Source: Sindora glabra (taxonomy: Eukaryota > Streptophyta > Magnoliopsida > Fabales > Fabaceae). From it: a stretch of 64,000 nt of DNA. The notes beneath the pieces were generated by a model. That model was not told where the DNA came from. It did no database searches and worked only from the letters and a program-made list of their open reading frames with translations. The position numbers and the translations under genes were made by a program. Shown piece after piece: positions 36,610 to 49,232 of the stretch (the first letter of the stretch is position 1; each line of letters starts with the position of its first letter). The stretch is from contig CM035233.1 in the NCBI GenBank assembly GCA_020226215.1, positions 55,265,751 to 55,329,750 of the forward strand, given 5' to 3'.

Positions 36610-37270
36610 CATTCTTTTATTTCGATTTTGAACAAATAAAAAGATAGATATATATTTTTTAAAATAAAAAATATGATTTAATTAAATTGAACTTTAAGAA
36701 AAATAAATGTAATTTTTCCTAATTGAAAATAAATGAAATTAATTTGTACTACAATGTAAAAACCTAATGAATGAATCGCACAAGTAACATGTACAATCCA
36801 ATGTTTCCATCTCTAAAATTTCTATTTATTTTAGAAAAAAAAATATTATATAAGAATATAATTATAAATTATTAAAATAATATAAAATAGTTAACAAGTT
36901 TAATATTAAATATAATAATTTTAATGGAAGATAACTTTGTGTTTAAAGAGAAAGTCATTTTTCTCCGTTATTATGATTTTAAAGATTATTTTTTTAATTA
37001 TAAGATATAAAAACATTTGATATTCCTTGAATTATATATAAAGAAATAAAATTTTCTTATGAAAATTATCTTCTAACAAATAATTGGAGCCTAAGACTTT
37101 ATTTATTTTGATGAAAAATATTTTTATTAAATATAATTATAAAATATTAAAATAGGAGAAAATATTTTACTTATTTAATATTTAATATGAAAATTTAAAG
37201 AAAATAACTTCTCTCCTTTTAAAAAAATTATTTTTCCTTTATTATTATATCTATAGAGATTATTTTTTTA
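36610..37270. other. AT-rich intergenic DNA
   Basis: Contains diverged 'ttgatgaaaaatatttttatt' and 'agaaaagttattttyt' phrases, also seen near 12050-12300 and 42430-42620. They probably belong to a dispersed low-complexity repeat. Confidence 0.4.
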
Positions 37271-39330
37271 GGCTTAATTCCATTTTCAGTCCTCCTAATA
37301 TATATTTTGGTCTCTCTAAAATTAAAATCTAAATATTTTTGGTCCTTTTGTTAATTTTATCCATTAAGTTAACAAAAAAAGAGAAAAAAAGGAAAAAGAG
37401 GGGGAAAAGAAGGAAAAATAAAAATAAAAAAGAAAAAAATTGAATACATAATTTATTTATTTATTAAAATGAGAAAAATAAAAATAAAATAGAAAAATAC
37501 TCAAAATATTTAATTATTAATTGTAGTAAATGATATACCAAAATATTTAAAAAAATAATAAGTAATATATTTATTTTTTAAATAAATCAATAAAATTAGT
37601 AATTATATTAAAATCATATTTAATTATTACACTAAATAGGATAATTGACCATTAATGAATTTGAGTGTATAATTTATTTTATGTTTAAATGAATAGCTAT
37701 TTTTTATAATTTATTTAACCAATTATGATTTTTTTTTACTAAAAATTTTTATATTAAATATTTCTTAATAAAATCAATTATTATTATTAAAAGTTATCCT
37801 AAATATGAAATTAGTTTATAAACTCTAATAAATAATTAAATTCATATTTTTATTGTTATACCAAATAAGTATGTTTTTTAATTTTAATTATTATTTATTA
37901 AATACACTCAAATTATTTCAATCATATATTTTTTAATTAATATTTTCTTTCTTTTCTAATGTGCCAAGATCCTTTTAATTTGAGTATATTTAATTTATAA
38001 TAAATTAAATTTAAAAAGTATACTTATTTAATATAGAAATAAAAATAAATAAATAATAATTTATTAGTATATAAATTAATTCTATATTTGAGATATTTTT
38101 TTTAAGTGATATCTGATGTAAAGATTTGATAGTAAAAGATAATTTATAATTGAATGAATAAATTATAAATATAATTGGTTATTTAAACATAAAATAAATT
38201 ATACACTTAAATAAATTAACAATCAATGATTCAATATATTGTGATGAAATAAGGCTTTAAATGTGTCATGGTATATTTAAATTTTTTAATTGAATATGAT
38301 TTTAAAATAATTAGTAGTTTTTTGAAATAATTTGTAATTTTATTAATTATATTTAAAAATAAATAAATAAATTATTATTATTTTAAATATTTTGATATAT
38401 TATTTAGTTCAATTGGTGATTAAATATTTTGAGTGTTTCCTTTTTCTGGTTTTATTTTTCTTTTTCTTATCTTAATAAATAAATAAATTATTGAAAAGTA
38501 TCCCAAATATAAAATTAATTTATACACTAATAAATTATTAATCACTTAATTTAATTTATATATTAAATAAATATACTTTTTAAATTTAATTTATTATAAA
38601 TTAAATATTCTCAAATTAAAGAGGTCTTGGCACACTAGAAAAAGAAGAAAATAGTAATAAAAAAGAAATAAATAATAAATAATAAATTAAAATTAAAAAG
38701 TACACTTATTTAGTATCACAATAAAAATATGGATTTAATTATTTATTAAAGTATATAAACTAATTTCATATTTAGGATGACTTTTAATAATAATTGATTT
38801 TCTTTAGGAATATTTAATGTAAAGATTTTTAAAAAAGAACATTCATAATTGGTTGAATAAATTATAAAAAATAACTTATCATTTAAACATAAAATAAATT
38901 ATACACTCAAATTTATTAATGATCAATTGTTCTATTTAGTGCAATAATTAGATATGATTTTAACATAATTACTAATTTTATTAATTTCTTTAAAAATAAA
39001 TAAATTACTTATTATTTTTTGAATATTTTAATATATCATTTACTATAATTATTAATTAAATATTTTGAGTATTTCTATTTTTATTTTTTTCATTTTAATG
39101 AATAAATAAATTATATATTTAATTTTTTATTTTTCTTTCTTTCTTTTTCTTTTTCCTCTTTTTTTTCTCTTTTTTCATTCTTTTCTATTAACTTTAATGG
39201 AAAAATTAACAAAAGAGCCAAAGGTGTTTAAATTTTAATTTTAAGGGGATCAAAATAGATTTTTTCATTTAAAGGGGGCTAAATTCGAACAAAACATATA
39301 TTAAGAGAATTGAAAATGAAATTAAGTCCT
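37271..39330. mobile_element. Foldback-like element with long inverted arms and an extra arm copy
   Basis: The left end 'aggcttaattccattttcag' and the inverse of the right end ('aggacttaatttcattttca') match, and pairing continues inward for several hundred bp. For example, 37660-37730 and 38840-38920 are near-perfect inverse copies around 'aacataaaataaattatacac'. A third, partial copy in right-arm orientation lies at about 38110-38480. Purine-rich (37378-37430) and pyrimidine-rich (39125-39185) blocks pair between the arms. There is no coding capacity. Type (foldback, MULE-derived or other) is undecided. Confidence 0.7.
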
Positions 39331-39533
39331 TTTTTAATTATTAATATAAGTAGCATATCACTACTTTATTAATATATATACAAATAATTTTTTTATAAAA
39401 AAATACTTTTTGATGAAAAAATAGAAATTATATTTATTAAAACTAAAGAAAGGAAAGAAAACTAAAGAAAATTTCAAATTCAACTCTTTCCTTTACTTGA
39501 TTTGGTAGAAAAAGAGAGGAAGGAAAATATATG

Positions 39534-39857
39534 GTGTATTTGGATATGTTTTTGTTTTTGTATTTTTAAAAATTTTTCTCTTGTCTTTAAAAATTATTTT
39601 TAGATTAAAAGATTAGAGAATTATTAATATTGCAAATGAAAAAATATTTTATTTAATTATAAAACTGACATCCAAAATAAGAAAATAAATTTAAAAAATA
39701 ACCAAAAGTTGTTTCTATTTTCTTATTTTTAAATTATATATTTAGAAAATAATTTTTAAAAATAGATTCTAAAAACAATTTACCAAATAAGTTCTTCTAT
39801 TTTTAAAAACAAAAAAATAAAAAATGGTTTTTAAAAATAGAAAATAAATAAAGCCAT
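39534..39857. repeat. MITE-like repeat, first of a pair
   Basis: The ends 'ggtgtatttggatatgtttt' and the inverse of 'gaaaataaataaagcca' are weak inverted repeats around poly-A/T words. It shares 'ttggtaaattrtttt'-type sequence with the adjacent repeat. Confidence 0.4.
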
Positions 39858-40199
39858 AGAGTCTGTTTGTTTGTATTTTCTATTTTTTGTTCTTGAAAAC
39901 AATTTTATAAAATATATTTCAAAATTAATTTTTAAAAACAATCAAAATAAGAATGTGTTTGGTAAATTATTTTGAAAATAGTCTTGAATTACAATAATAC
40001 CATTAATGAAGTATATTTTGAAAACAGAAAAATAAAAATAACTTAAATTTGTTCTTTTTTCTTATTTTTAAAACACATATTTTGATAACAATTTTTAAAA
40101 AGAAAAAGAAAAAATACTTAAACAAATAAATTTTTTTGTTCTTTTATTTTTAAAAACACAAAACTATTTTTAAAAATACAAACCAAACAGACACATAGT
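39857..40199. mobile_element. MITE with GTCTGTTTG terminal repeats
   Basis: Left 'agtctgtttgtttgtatttt' and inverted right 'gtgtctgtttggtttgtatt' are clear terminal inverted repeats of about 25-40 bp around a 340-bp non-coding core. CATAG flanks or overlaps both ends, but a full 8-bp duplication is not clean, so a hAT origin is only likely. Confidence 0.6.
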
Positions 40200-41388
40200 C
40201 ACTATTATTTTTACACATAAAATTCAAAAAATTTCTACTCTAACTTTTAAATTTCACTTTCTCTTTCTTTCTTCTAATTTTTGTCTTCTCACCAATCAAA
40301 GAGTTAATGGAAAAGTAGATGCATGATTCCGGTTCTATCAACACACATAGAAAGAAATGGGTGGCAACAGGGATCATGCCTCTTATTTCATATTACTTTT
40401 TGTGCCTCCAACTTTTGAATTATGCTGATACCATTTACAAGTTAGGATAAAAATACAGCAAAAAGAAGCATGCATCTCCCTCAATCAATCAGAGATCAAT
40501 AAAGAAAAAGGTTGCCTAATGTATGTTTAGCAGTAAAATAATATACTTGATATTTTCTTTGAAATTTTTTGTTTTTATGCATTGATTTGAATTCAGAATA
40601 TTGTGTCTACTATACAATTTATTATTTTTATTGTGTCATAGAGTACCCTTTTAAAAATAAATCATTATTCACATCGCGTTTCCATGAGTAATATTTGTCT
40701 TAAAATTTATTAATAATTATTTTAAAGCTCGATGATAGTTTGAAAACAATTTTTTAAATAAATAGTAAATAAATTGTATTGATAATATTTTATAATAAAA
40801 AATACTTAAAATTAAATAATAAATAAAAAGAAGTGCAATATCGTGTGTAATGATACATAACTGTTGCCGCTCATTCATCATAATCCCAATCTCAGTCTAA
40901 TCAAACCAAGAATTTAATCTTCCAAATAAAAATTAAATAAAAAATGGAAAAGGAGATGCCATGTCAAAGAATCTTCTCACATGCAACAAATCCAGGGCAC
41001 TTGGGGCTCCTATACCCAAATTCATAGCATATTTTATTCCTGGATTTAACCTTCGGCCTTGCATTGCAAGGCATAATATTAAAAATGGTGGTAATGATTA
41101 TTTGTTTATGCCCCAAAATAGAAGTTTAAAGCCAACTTTATTGTCTTAAAGGCCCAAGAAAACAAGAGATAATCAAATTTGGAAAGGTGTTGGTGACACT
41201 TACATGTTGATGAATCCTGTCTATAGCTTTAGAGACATCTTATTCTTTTCCCTACTAGTTAAAAACTAGGGTAAATTTGACCCCAAGTCTTCGAGACACA
41301 AATGAGAGGTAAGAAAGGAGTAAAAAAGCAAGAGAAAATCATCTTTGATTCCTGTAAATGCATGTTACTTCAATCTAATAAAATAGGG

Positions 41389-41423
<35 letters not shown>

Positions 41424-42846
41424 TAGGTACAGGTACCATCTTCAAGCATTATTTGTATTCAATATAATAACTGACAGTACAACTTTGATTAATAAGATAT
41501 TAATTTAATAGAAAGTATACTATTTCTTGATGAATTTACTTGTCAATAGACAGAAATTTATATGCTAGAAATAATGCTTATTAGGAAAAGGAAATTTATT
41601 AATGTTTTAATTTTTGTAATAATTATTTATACCATTTGGTTGTGATTCTAAAAAAAATGATGATTCACTCTTTTGATGGTTACAAATTAACACAATTCAT
41701 CCATCAAAGTCATATATAATTTTGAGAGTGGTGTGATAATTTGAGCATGTATTGCTATATTTGCCATCTTCACAGTGAAATTGAATTAAGAATCGTATTA
41801 AATGGATATTTATTTATTTTATATTTATAAGGGATAGGTCGGTGGGTTGTAAAAATTAATGTTATAAAATAAAAAATTTTGTATTAAATTACTTTTAAAT
41901 TTTAATGTAAATTATAGCTAAATTCCAAATATATTAAGTTATTGATTTATGATATCAACGAATCAATTTATGAAATTACTGAATTGGAAGTGTAATAAAG
42001 GATTCCCCACCTCCAAGATATATGTTATTAATGGATAGCATTGATGAGATTGATATCCTATGATCTGTGTGTATTTTTCGAAACTTCTAGCCAAGATCGA
42101 ATATTTTTTGTAGATGGGTAGAAAAGTCCCCTTCTACCATACACTTCATTATTAAGTCTGGTAATTAACAAGTAGAACGGTAATCAATCAATCATGCATA
42201 ATAGAAAAGGTTTGCATGTTGGCAAGAGCTTTAATTTAAGTGATATCCAACATCCTTTAAAAATTTTATATTTTCATTATATTTAAAGTTCGACCTTTAT
42301 TCTTTTCATATATATATATATATTTAGTAGTTTAACTATTCTTCTATTTTTTTTTTAAAGAAAGAAAAGGTTTACATATTCTTTAAAGCAATATTAATTT
42401 TTAAACCTCAACTTTTTTTATAATGAGAATTACAAATTACTTAGACTCTATTTATTTTGATGGAAAATATTTTTTTATTAATATAATTATAAATTATTAA
42501 AATAACAAGAAATCTATTACATGTTCCATACTAAATGTAGGAAGTTAAATGAAAGATAACATTTCATTTTTTAAAGAAAAAGTTATTTTCTTCTATTATT
42601 ATGAGTTTGGATATCATTTTTTTTTTAATAATAAGATAAGGAAATAATATGCCACTCCTTTATTTATATAGAAACGTATGAATTTTTTTTTATGAAAAAT
42701 ATCTTTTGAAAAATAAATGGTGCTTAATATATGAACACAATATTAGAAAATTGAGCTCAATATATATATATATAAGAAAGATTACTAAAAATACTATCAG
42801 ATACTATTATGCCACCGGAGTAAATCTTACTACCTTTAATTTACAG
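40200..42846. other. Intergenic DNA, no supported gene
   Basis: Less AT-rich patches at 40290-40530, 40850-41250 and 41990-42230 may be old unique sequence. A 62-codon plus-strand frame at 40961-41149 has no recognisable domain. An 8-bp-arm palindrome GCCTTGCATTGCAAGGC lies near 41056. Confidence 0.4.
41390..41425. repeat. (TTA)n microsatellite
   Basis: About eleven TTA units. The poly-leucine in the overlapping frame is an artefact. Confidence 0.92.
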
Positions 42847-43563
42847 ATTCTAAGATCGTGGCAACTTGAAATGGTTCTTTCTGCCTTGACCAATAAATTG
42901 AGCACTGTGAGTATACAGCTATGCAATTGAATTCAATCCTTTTTCTTTTCTTTTGACAAAGCACCTAGCTTTACAAATATGTCAAGTGAAAGATTTGACT
43001 TAACCTTTTGGTAAGGTTCAAGATCAAAGAGGACGAAAATTTAACAAATTTGGTTGGTGGGGAATATGAATATATGAAATATTTGTGTGGATAAAATTTT
43101 AAAGCATTTTCTTTCTTTTTGCTGATTGGACTCAAAAAAGAAAGGCTTTCCACACAAATTAGTACAAAAAAGTTTCATGTTTTTTATAGATAAGTTTCAC
43201 AAAGTCTATTGCAGACAACACAGGAAGCCGTGGAATCCCAATCTTAGTGAGTAATAAGCAATATGTCACCTTCAATCAGTTTATAGCAAGGTTTTAATTA
43301 ATTGCAATTTGCAACTGCATCAATATTATATAATATTATTATTACAAATGACTTTATTTTTATAATTTTATATAACGACACTAACATTTATTCATAATTT
43401 TACTAAGTGCAATATAATTGTAACTTCAACTTTGTAACCATAATTTAAAATCATAATTTACTGTGACAGCATGAGCACTTACGCTGAGATTGTCAAGTTC
43501 TGATTTATTCCTTGCAGAGGGCTGAGTGTGAAATATGTACCATATATCAGACAGCTCACAGCT
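42847..43563 (+). other. Three short exon-like segments with splice signals
   Basis: Segments 42847-42906 (60 nt), 43215-43246 (32 nt) and 43518-43563 (46 nt) are each preceded by a pyrimidine-rich stretch ending CAG and followed by GTGAGT, GTGAGT and GTAAGT. Translations: 'ILRSWQLEMVLSALTNKLST', 'TTQEAVESQS' and 'RAECEICTIYQTAHS'. Together they look like one helical, glutamate-rich protein stretch. The join between the second and third segments is off by one base or creates a stop as read here. I do not recognise the protein. This may be the remains of, or part of, a plus-strand gene with small exons, or coincidence. Confidence 0.3.
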
Positions 43564-43569
43564 GTAAGT

Positions 43570-45730
43570 TCAATATTCATAAACAATAAAAACTATCTTT
43601 CGATGTAATAAGGTTGCAAGAAATTCTCCATAATTTTTTTGTCGGCTATAAATCATCTTTAACTTAATTAGCAAAATGTAAATATAATTAAATTGCACAC
43701 AAACTAAGTCAAATACTATTTAACTGCTAAAAAAACACAACATCTTTCACAACAGTTCATTTTAAGCTCAAGTTTTAATTTTGTTAAAATAAGTAGTCAG
43801 ACAATAAATTTTTTTTAACCATTTCGTTAAAACAAGATATGTGTAGATCCTAGAAACTTGATCTGTTAAGTGACACCTATAATATCTTGTTAAACTTCTG
43901 TTTTGAGTAGTCAAGTTATATATTAATATATTATCATAACTGTATAATAAGATATTAACTAAGGTATGCCCAAACTAATCCCATTTAATATAGTAATTCT
44001 TTCAATCGGTTTAATTAGTAAGGTTGATTGTTTTTAATCACTAGGAAGTTGATTTGAGAAACATCAATTCAATTAATAACTAATGAATATAAGAGAATTT
44101 ATTTTCTCATAAGTGTTTAACCGGAGAACTTGCTCAACTTCTAAACTTTAGTCAAAAAATGTAAACAAAAGTGATATAATTGAAGTCGCAAATTAAATTT
44201 CAAACGTTTTATATTGATTAGATTGAATTTCATAAAGTCATACTATTATTTGATATTTAATAATAATTTTTAATTTATATTTTAAATTTTATTTTCAATA
44301 TATATAACATTAATGAAATGAAAATATCACTACTCACAACACCAGCAAGAAAACACTTGAACAGGAAAGAAAGATTAAAGAGGCAAAGAAGTAGTGAAAA
44401 GTAGAAGGAGAATGGGAAATCACAGAAAATTATTTATTAGTTAAAATAATAATAATTGGAGAGGGAGAGGTGGGGGATTGGGGGACAAGCGTGGGGTTGT
44501 CTTGTCATATCAGTTGTGCTTTACGTGCCCATTTACCTCTTTTGACACAGCCATCAACTCTTTTCTAGCCTTCTTGGGCCATTAATTTACCTTATTGCCC
44601 CCCAGTTTGCTCCTCTTGTCATTACTTGTTACTCTCATTTTTTTTTTCCATTTTTGGCTTAAAATTATAATAATTTTGTTTATTTTTCATAGCCTCTTCA
44701 ACATCAAAAAAGAAGGAAAAAGGAGAGAGGAAGCAAGACAGAATTCTTTTCAGCCTCTCCTTTATGCTTCCCTTTGTACTATGTAAATAAGTACATGAAA
44801 AATTCAATATGATTCTTTTTCCTTTTATCCTCATAAATAAAGTAGATGTAAATTCATTATTTTTCTAGAAATGTGAATGAGATATGGCATAAAAACTTGG
44901 GTTTTTGGTTTTTGTCAAGAAGGAAGCAATACAATGCACGTGGGTCCAATGGAATGGGCTATATGTCTATCAGCCTTATGTTGAGCTCCAGCTCAAAACC
45001 AATAGAAGCCGAACCTTATGCCATTTCTTAATTCATAGTATACATAGATTAATGGATCAAATATGGCGTTCTAGTAAAAAGGTGATGTAAACTTACACTA
45101 CCAAATTTATGATTCACATTTGTTCAAGATTATTTTTAAAATAACTCCTCTATTTCTTAGCTTACATCTTATCCATAAATCAAATAGTACAAATTTACTC
45201 CGGTCCAAAAGTGATGCCCCTCAAATAATCCCTAGATTAATGTCATATCATATGTTCTAATGCAAACTATATTGCCAGTATAAGTTATTACATAACATCA
45301 TTCTTTATGATTTTTTTTTCCCAAAGTTTTTTCTCTTTCACAATTGAGTCTCATTGTAAGGAATTGGTTATATGCATTTCTTTTAATACAACATAGAGTG
45401 AGTTGCGGAAGTGAAGCACAACATCAGAATCGAAAGATGACCAATTGGGATTCTAATATGCTTCTACGATCAGTCGAACATATAACACTATTTAGTTTTA
45501 TGTAGAGATTAATGCCATATCAAGATTATTCGGCTTAATGTTGTTTTTTCAATGATGATCTTCATTTTCAGTGTATTTAATAGTCATTATGGACACTAGG
45601 AAAGTTTAAACCCCTCAAAATCGGACATTTTGGCAAGACACGCATAATTTACACTTATTGTTTTATGTTCACTTGAACTTCCTTTTTGGTTTCATAGGAA
45701 GATTGTCATGATAGTAACGCCTTCTTAAAC
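43570..45730. other. Intergenic DNA downstream of the PMT6-like pseudogene
   Basis: A GC-richer patch at 44460-44610 ('gggggattgggggacaag' and following) could be regulatory. The frames at 44595-45090 look random. I searched the minus strand here for the missing last PMT exon (expected near 45400-45700) and did not see it. Confidence 0.4.
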
Positions 45731-45738
45731 ATGATTAC

Positions 45739-45877
45739 CTGTGGCCGTATGAGACGATCCATCTCAAGCATGATGTCTTCCAACAAACAACCTTCTCCTT
45801 GGTTCTTGTACTGGGAAGAGAGAGAATTTGCGTGCAACAGATCATATGACCGAGGATAGCTTGAGAATGGCTCGCCC
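45739..45877 (-). pseudogene. PMT6-like exon 6
   Basis: After acceptor CATCAG (45878): 'EPFSSYPRSYDLLHANSLSS', 'QYKNQGEGCLLEDIML' and 'EMDRLIRPQ', open throughout. The first cysteine of the family's 'WCEPFS' is changed to glycine. A GTAATC donor follows (45738), implying one more exon ('GFIIIRDEE...'), which I cannot find. Confidence 0.9.
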
Positions 45878-45982
45878 CTGATGTGAAGATATCTGAGTTA
45901 GCTGCTCCTAAGTTCTAACTAATGATTATAATTTAAACCTGTATCAGACAGAAATATTTAGGATTTCAAAGTAAAATGTTAC

Positions 45983-46215
45983 CAGTCATGGAAAGTTCCA
46001 ATTAGTCCCTGATCATATATTCCGGATAGGGTATTCTTCATGCTTGCAGGAACGACATTCATTATCCAGACAGGTATTCAGAGCCACAGCAAATACACCA
46101 CAAAAAAGGTATTCATATCCATAATAATTGTGAATGTCTCTTTCACTGATATTCATCAGTCTCCAGTAATGTCAAATTTGATCTTGCCAGAAAAGCGTGT
46201 CTGATGTAAATTCAT
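45983..46215 (-). pseudogene. PMT6-like exon 5
   Basis: Reads 'FTSDTLFWQDQI', stop TGA (46174-46172), 'HYWRLMNISERDI', then after a frame change 'VFAVALNT', and after another 'VWIMNVVPASMKNTLSGIYD' and 'QGLIGTFHDW'. The exon ends at a GTAACA donor (45982). Confidence 0.88.
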
Positions 46216-46629
46216 CTTGATTTATAGCTGTTTTAAGAAGTTACAGGATCAAAACGTGAGAATAGAAGACATATTTGAATGCATCACAGTAACATCAATT
46301 AATCATAGTCTCCAATCAAGTCGGATAGTTATACACCAATTGTCCTTTCCTATATGGTGTACTACATGCCAACTTAATCCCTATTTTTTCTATTTTGATG
46401 AAACTTGTTTACACCCATTAAAAATGCATGAGAAAAAAATAACAAACGATGGCTTTATATTTTGATACAAGATATCAATAGATGCAATATGATCATTTCA
46501 GAAAATAAAAATCAAATCCAATTTTAATGAGTCTAGATTACATGTATTTATTGACAACATAATTAGATTGTACTGAGGAATACTGCTACACCCGAAAACT
46601 GTTCACTCTTCTTTTTGTATATCTTCAAA

Positions 46630-47030
46630 TCATGAAATAGAGAATGGACAGACCTATCTTTCTGAGACTGTCAGAAAATATTGAAATGCGCTATGGTATT
46701 GGAGGAAGCTTATGGGAACATGTTTCAAAGTTTTTAATTTGTATACAATTCCTTAGTGGGATATTCCAGGAAGGCTTAGTTTCATCACCATTACAAACAT
46801 TTACAAGTTTTTGTTGTGTTTTGCAGAAGGCATGACTGATCATTTTCTTTAATCCATATTGCTGTCTGAACTTTTCTAGCAATGAGTTTCCAGCACATAG
46901 CTGTAGTCAGATTCTTCAACTTATCCCAAATCATGAGAAAATCTATATCTTTACTATAAGCAGGCGGAGCCAACTAGACAAAATAACCATTAGGACTAAG
47001 CAGGCAATTCAACTCTTAGTAAAATCCCAC
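46630..47030 (-). pseudogene. PMT6-like exon 4
   Basis: Acceptor CTGCAG at 47036-47031. Readable pieces: 'LNCLLSPNGYFV', stop TAG (46976-46974) in place of tyrosine, 'APPAYSKDIDFLMIWDKLKN', 'TTAMCWKLIARKVQTAIWIK', then in another frame 'QKLVNVCNGDETKPSWNIPL', 'RNCIQI' and 'HKLPPIP', stop, and 'RISIFSDSLRKIG'. At least two frame changes and two stops occur within this exon. The downstream donor is not certain. Confidence 0.88.
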
Positions 47031-47469
47031 CTGCAGAAAACACCTTTAAATTAGCAACAAAGCAAATAAATATGACCAATGTTTCTTACACCTCCAAAAA
47101 GCATGCCACATCCTTAAACAGCTACACGATTCCCACATGTTAAAAGGCAGCCCCATAAACTTGATACGGGACGTATCAACATTTACAAGGGCATATCTTA
47201 AAAGGCATCAATTGGTATAAAGACTCCAAGACGCTAAGACTATTACAGGATGCACTGTCATAGAATAACCTCATGAATGGATTCTTAGAACAGTATGATG
47301 AAGAAACCAAAAACTACTATAAAGCAAGATATGCATGATTAGCATCAAATGCTGATGTTGTCCATGTCCACTAGATATCAAAATATACGAACACAAGGAA
47401 ACCATCAGGAAATCCAAAAATACCACCCAATGCATATGTACAAATATATTAAGGACGGCCACTCAACAT

Positions 47470-47754
47470 GTTCATGCCAGTCTACAGACATCGTGAACAA
47501 TGAGTCATGTCAAATGAGCTAGTAGGATATGGTAGTTGTTTGGTGGCCAAAGCAGAGATCATTGCTCCAATCCCTCGCTCTAATGCAAACTGAATTTGAT
47601 TCTCATGATTATCCTTAGGGGCAATGACATTATTTGTACACCCAGAGGGAGAAGATAAGCAGCAAAACTAGCCACGCCACAACCAACATCTAGAACTTGG
47701 AATACCCCTGCTGAATGCCAATCACCAGTCTCATTCGTAATCATATTTCCTAAC
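47470..47754 (-). pseudogene. PMT6-like exon 3, SAM-binding region
   Basis: Reads 'RLGNMITNETGDWHSAGVFQ' and then 'VLDVGCGVASFAAYLLPLG', the intact glycine-rich SAM-binding motif I. A 1-bp deletion after 'IMS' shifts the frame to 'APKDNHENQIQFALERGIGA' and 'SALATKQLPYPTSSFDM'. A second 1-bp deletion near 47495 follows 'HCSRC', before 'VDWHE'. The acceptor AG is still present (GGAG|G). Confidence 0.9.
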
Positions 47755-48081
47755 CTCCATGTGTGAAGACATAATCACTATCGCATCCTGCACATAAAAA
47801 ATGAGGGGAAATAAACCACGAGAATCAGATTATGCTCTAAATACAGAAGACATAAACTAGAAAAACAACAAATAATGTGTATCCTTGTTTAGAAGCATCC
47901 TTATTCCCGACAAATTTTTTTACCATTCCAAAAAGGAAATATAATTGTAATTATTGACGAGCATTCAAGAAGAAAAAGTTTATGACAATTGATGCATTAT
48001 TGAAAACCTATTTCCATAACCATTGCATGAAACAAATTTTCTGAGGAGAAAAAGGAACCAAAAGAAGTCAATTACAGTTAC

Positions 48082-48449
48082 CTTTCAATGTATTCAGGTG
48101 CCCCATGCTTGAAATGAGTCCCACCACCAGAGCTGATCCTTCTCATGCATCCAATTTTGGCCTCCTTTCACTTCTGCAAGATGTGTATATTTCACATTGC
48201 TTTGCCAAACATAATCCCTGCTGATAGGTCATCTGATAGGTAATTTATAATCTACTGGTGGTGGAATCAAGCAAAATAAGCGCTTTTCAAGAGGAGGACA
48301 GTGCCTCTCCAATGTTTTCACATAGGAAATGTCATGACAAGGAATATACTTATTGAACATCAAAGGACATACATCAATTCCAGTTTCAGGAACCAGTAGA
48401 GGTGTTTTCTGATAAGTCGAAGCAACTTTGTTAGTAAATCTGGAAATCC
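48082..48449 (-). pseudogene. PMT6-like exon 2, with stop and two deletions
   Basis: Acceptor TTTTGCAG, then 'GISRFTNKVASTYQKTPLLV', 'DVCPLMFNKYIPCHD' and 'LERHCPPLEKRLFCL', then 'YKLPIR' followed by TGA (48231-48229), where the family has tryptophan (TGG). After the stop: 'SRDYVWQSNVKYTHLAEVKG' and 'GQNWMHEKDQLWW'. Near 48121-48129 about 11 bp encoding the 'FPGG' part of 'LWWFPGGGTHFKHGAPEYIE' are missing, shifting the frame. Near 48308 about 11-12 residues before LERHC are missing in frame. The exon ends at a GTAACT donor. Confidence 0.9.
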
Positions 48450-49232
48450 CTGCAAAAGTAAGAAACATTTCTATATAAATGACAAAGCTGCAACCAATTT
48501 ATATTCACAAGCAACAATACTCAGCAAAAGTTGCCAAATAGCAAACACTAAGCTAAAGCCTGTTGGGATTGATTGTAAACAAAAGTGACATGAATACTAA
48601 AAGAGAAAAAGGAGGTAATTACAGCTTAAATTCCATTGTTCAGCTGCAATGCTATATTCACTATATATACAAAAGGGATTCTTATCATGGATCCATATCA
48701 TTTCAATTATGTTAATGACGGAAGTTAAGAACTCAGAACAGAACCTTCTGCTGAATCAGGTTTTAAATAAGGTTCCAAAATCAACCCAAATCTCCCCCTC
48801 TCACTCTGAACTTGCCACAAGCATCTTCATTAACGAAGGGACGTCCAGAAGGGACAAAAAGAATTCAAAGAATGCATCAAGAAAGAAGTATCTTGCATAC
48901 AAAGGAAATTTCATCTCATCCCACTTGCAACTTAAAGTATAGAAAGAGTTCCAATCAATAGAATAATGGAAAGTTTATAATCCTAATTTATCAAAATTTG
49001 GAAAGTGTTGCATGCACACTGAGGTGTGTGCACATAATTATTACGCACTAAAGAGGGCATGCGGACCCGCTAAGTAATGCGTGTGAGGGTGCAGACTATT
49101 ACTAAAAGCATTTGGCAAACACAAATTTAAATAAAGAAAAGCATAAAGAATGCGAGAATCAAAACCCATTAATAATAATTAAAAAAAAGAACTTTATTCG
49201 AAATTGATCTAAAACTGAGGCCAAGGGATTAC

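Noticed and set aside
36423..36635. 70-codon minus-strand frame with an (IY)n tract
   Set aside because: Produced by the (TA)n microsatellite.
41302..41508. 68-codon plus-strand frame with poly-leucine
   Set aside because: Produced by the (TTA)n microsatellite; no domain.
48649..48942. 97-codon plus-strand frame
   Set aside because: Lies within intron 1 of the PMT6-like pseudogene, opposite strand, with no family match.
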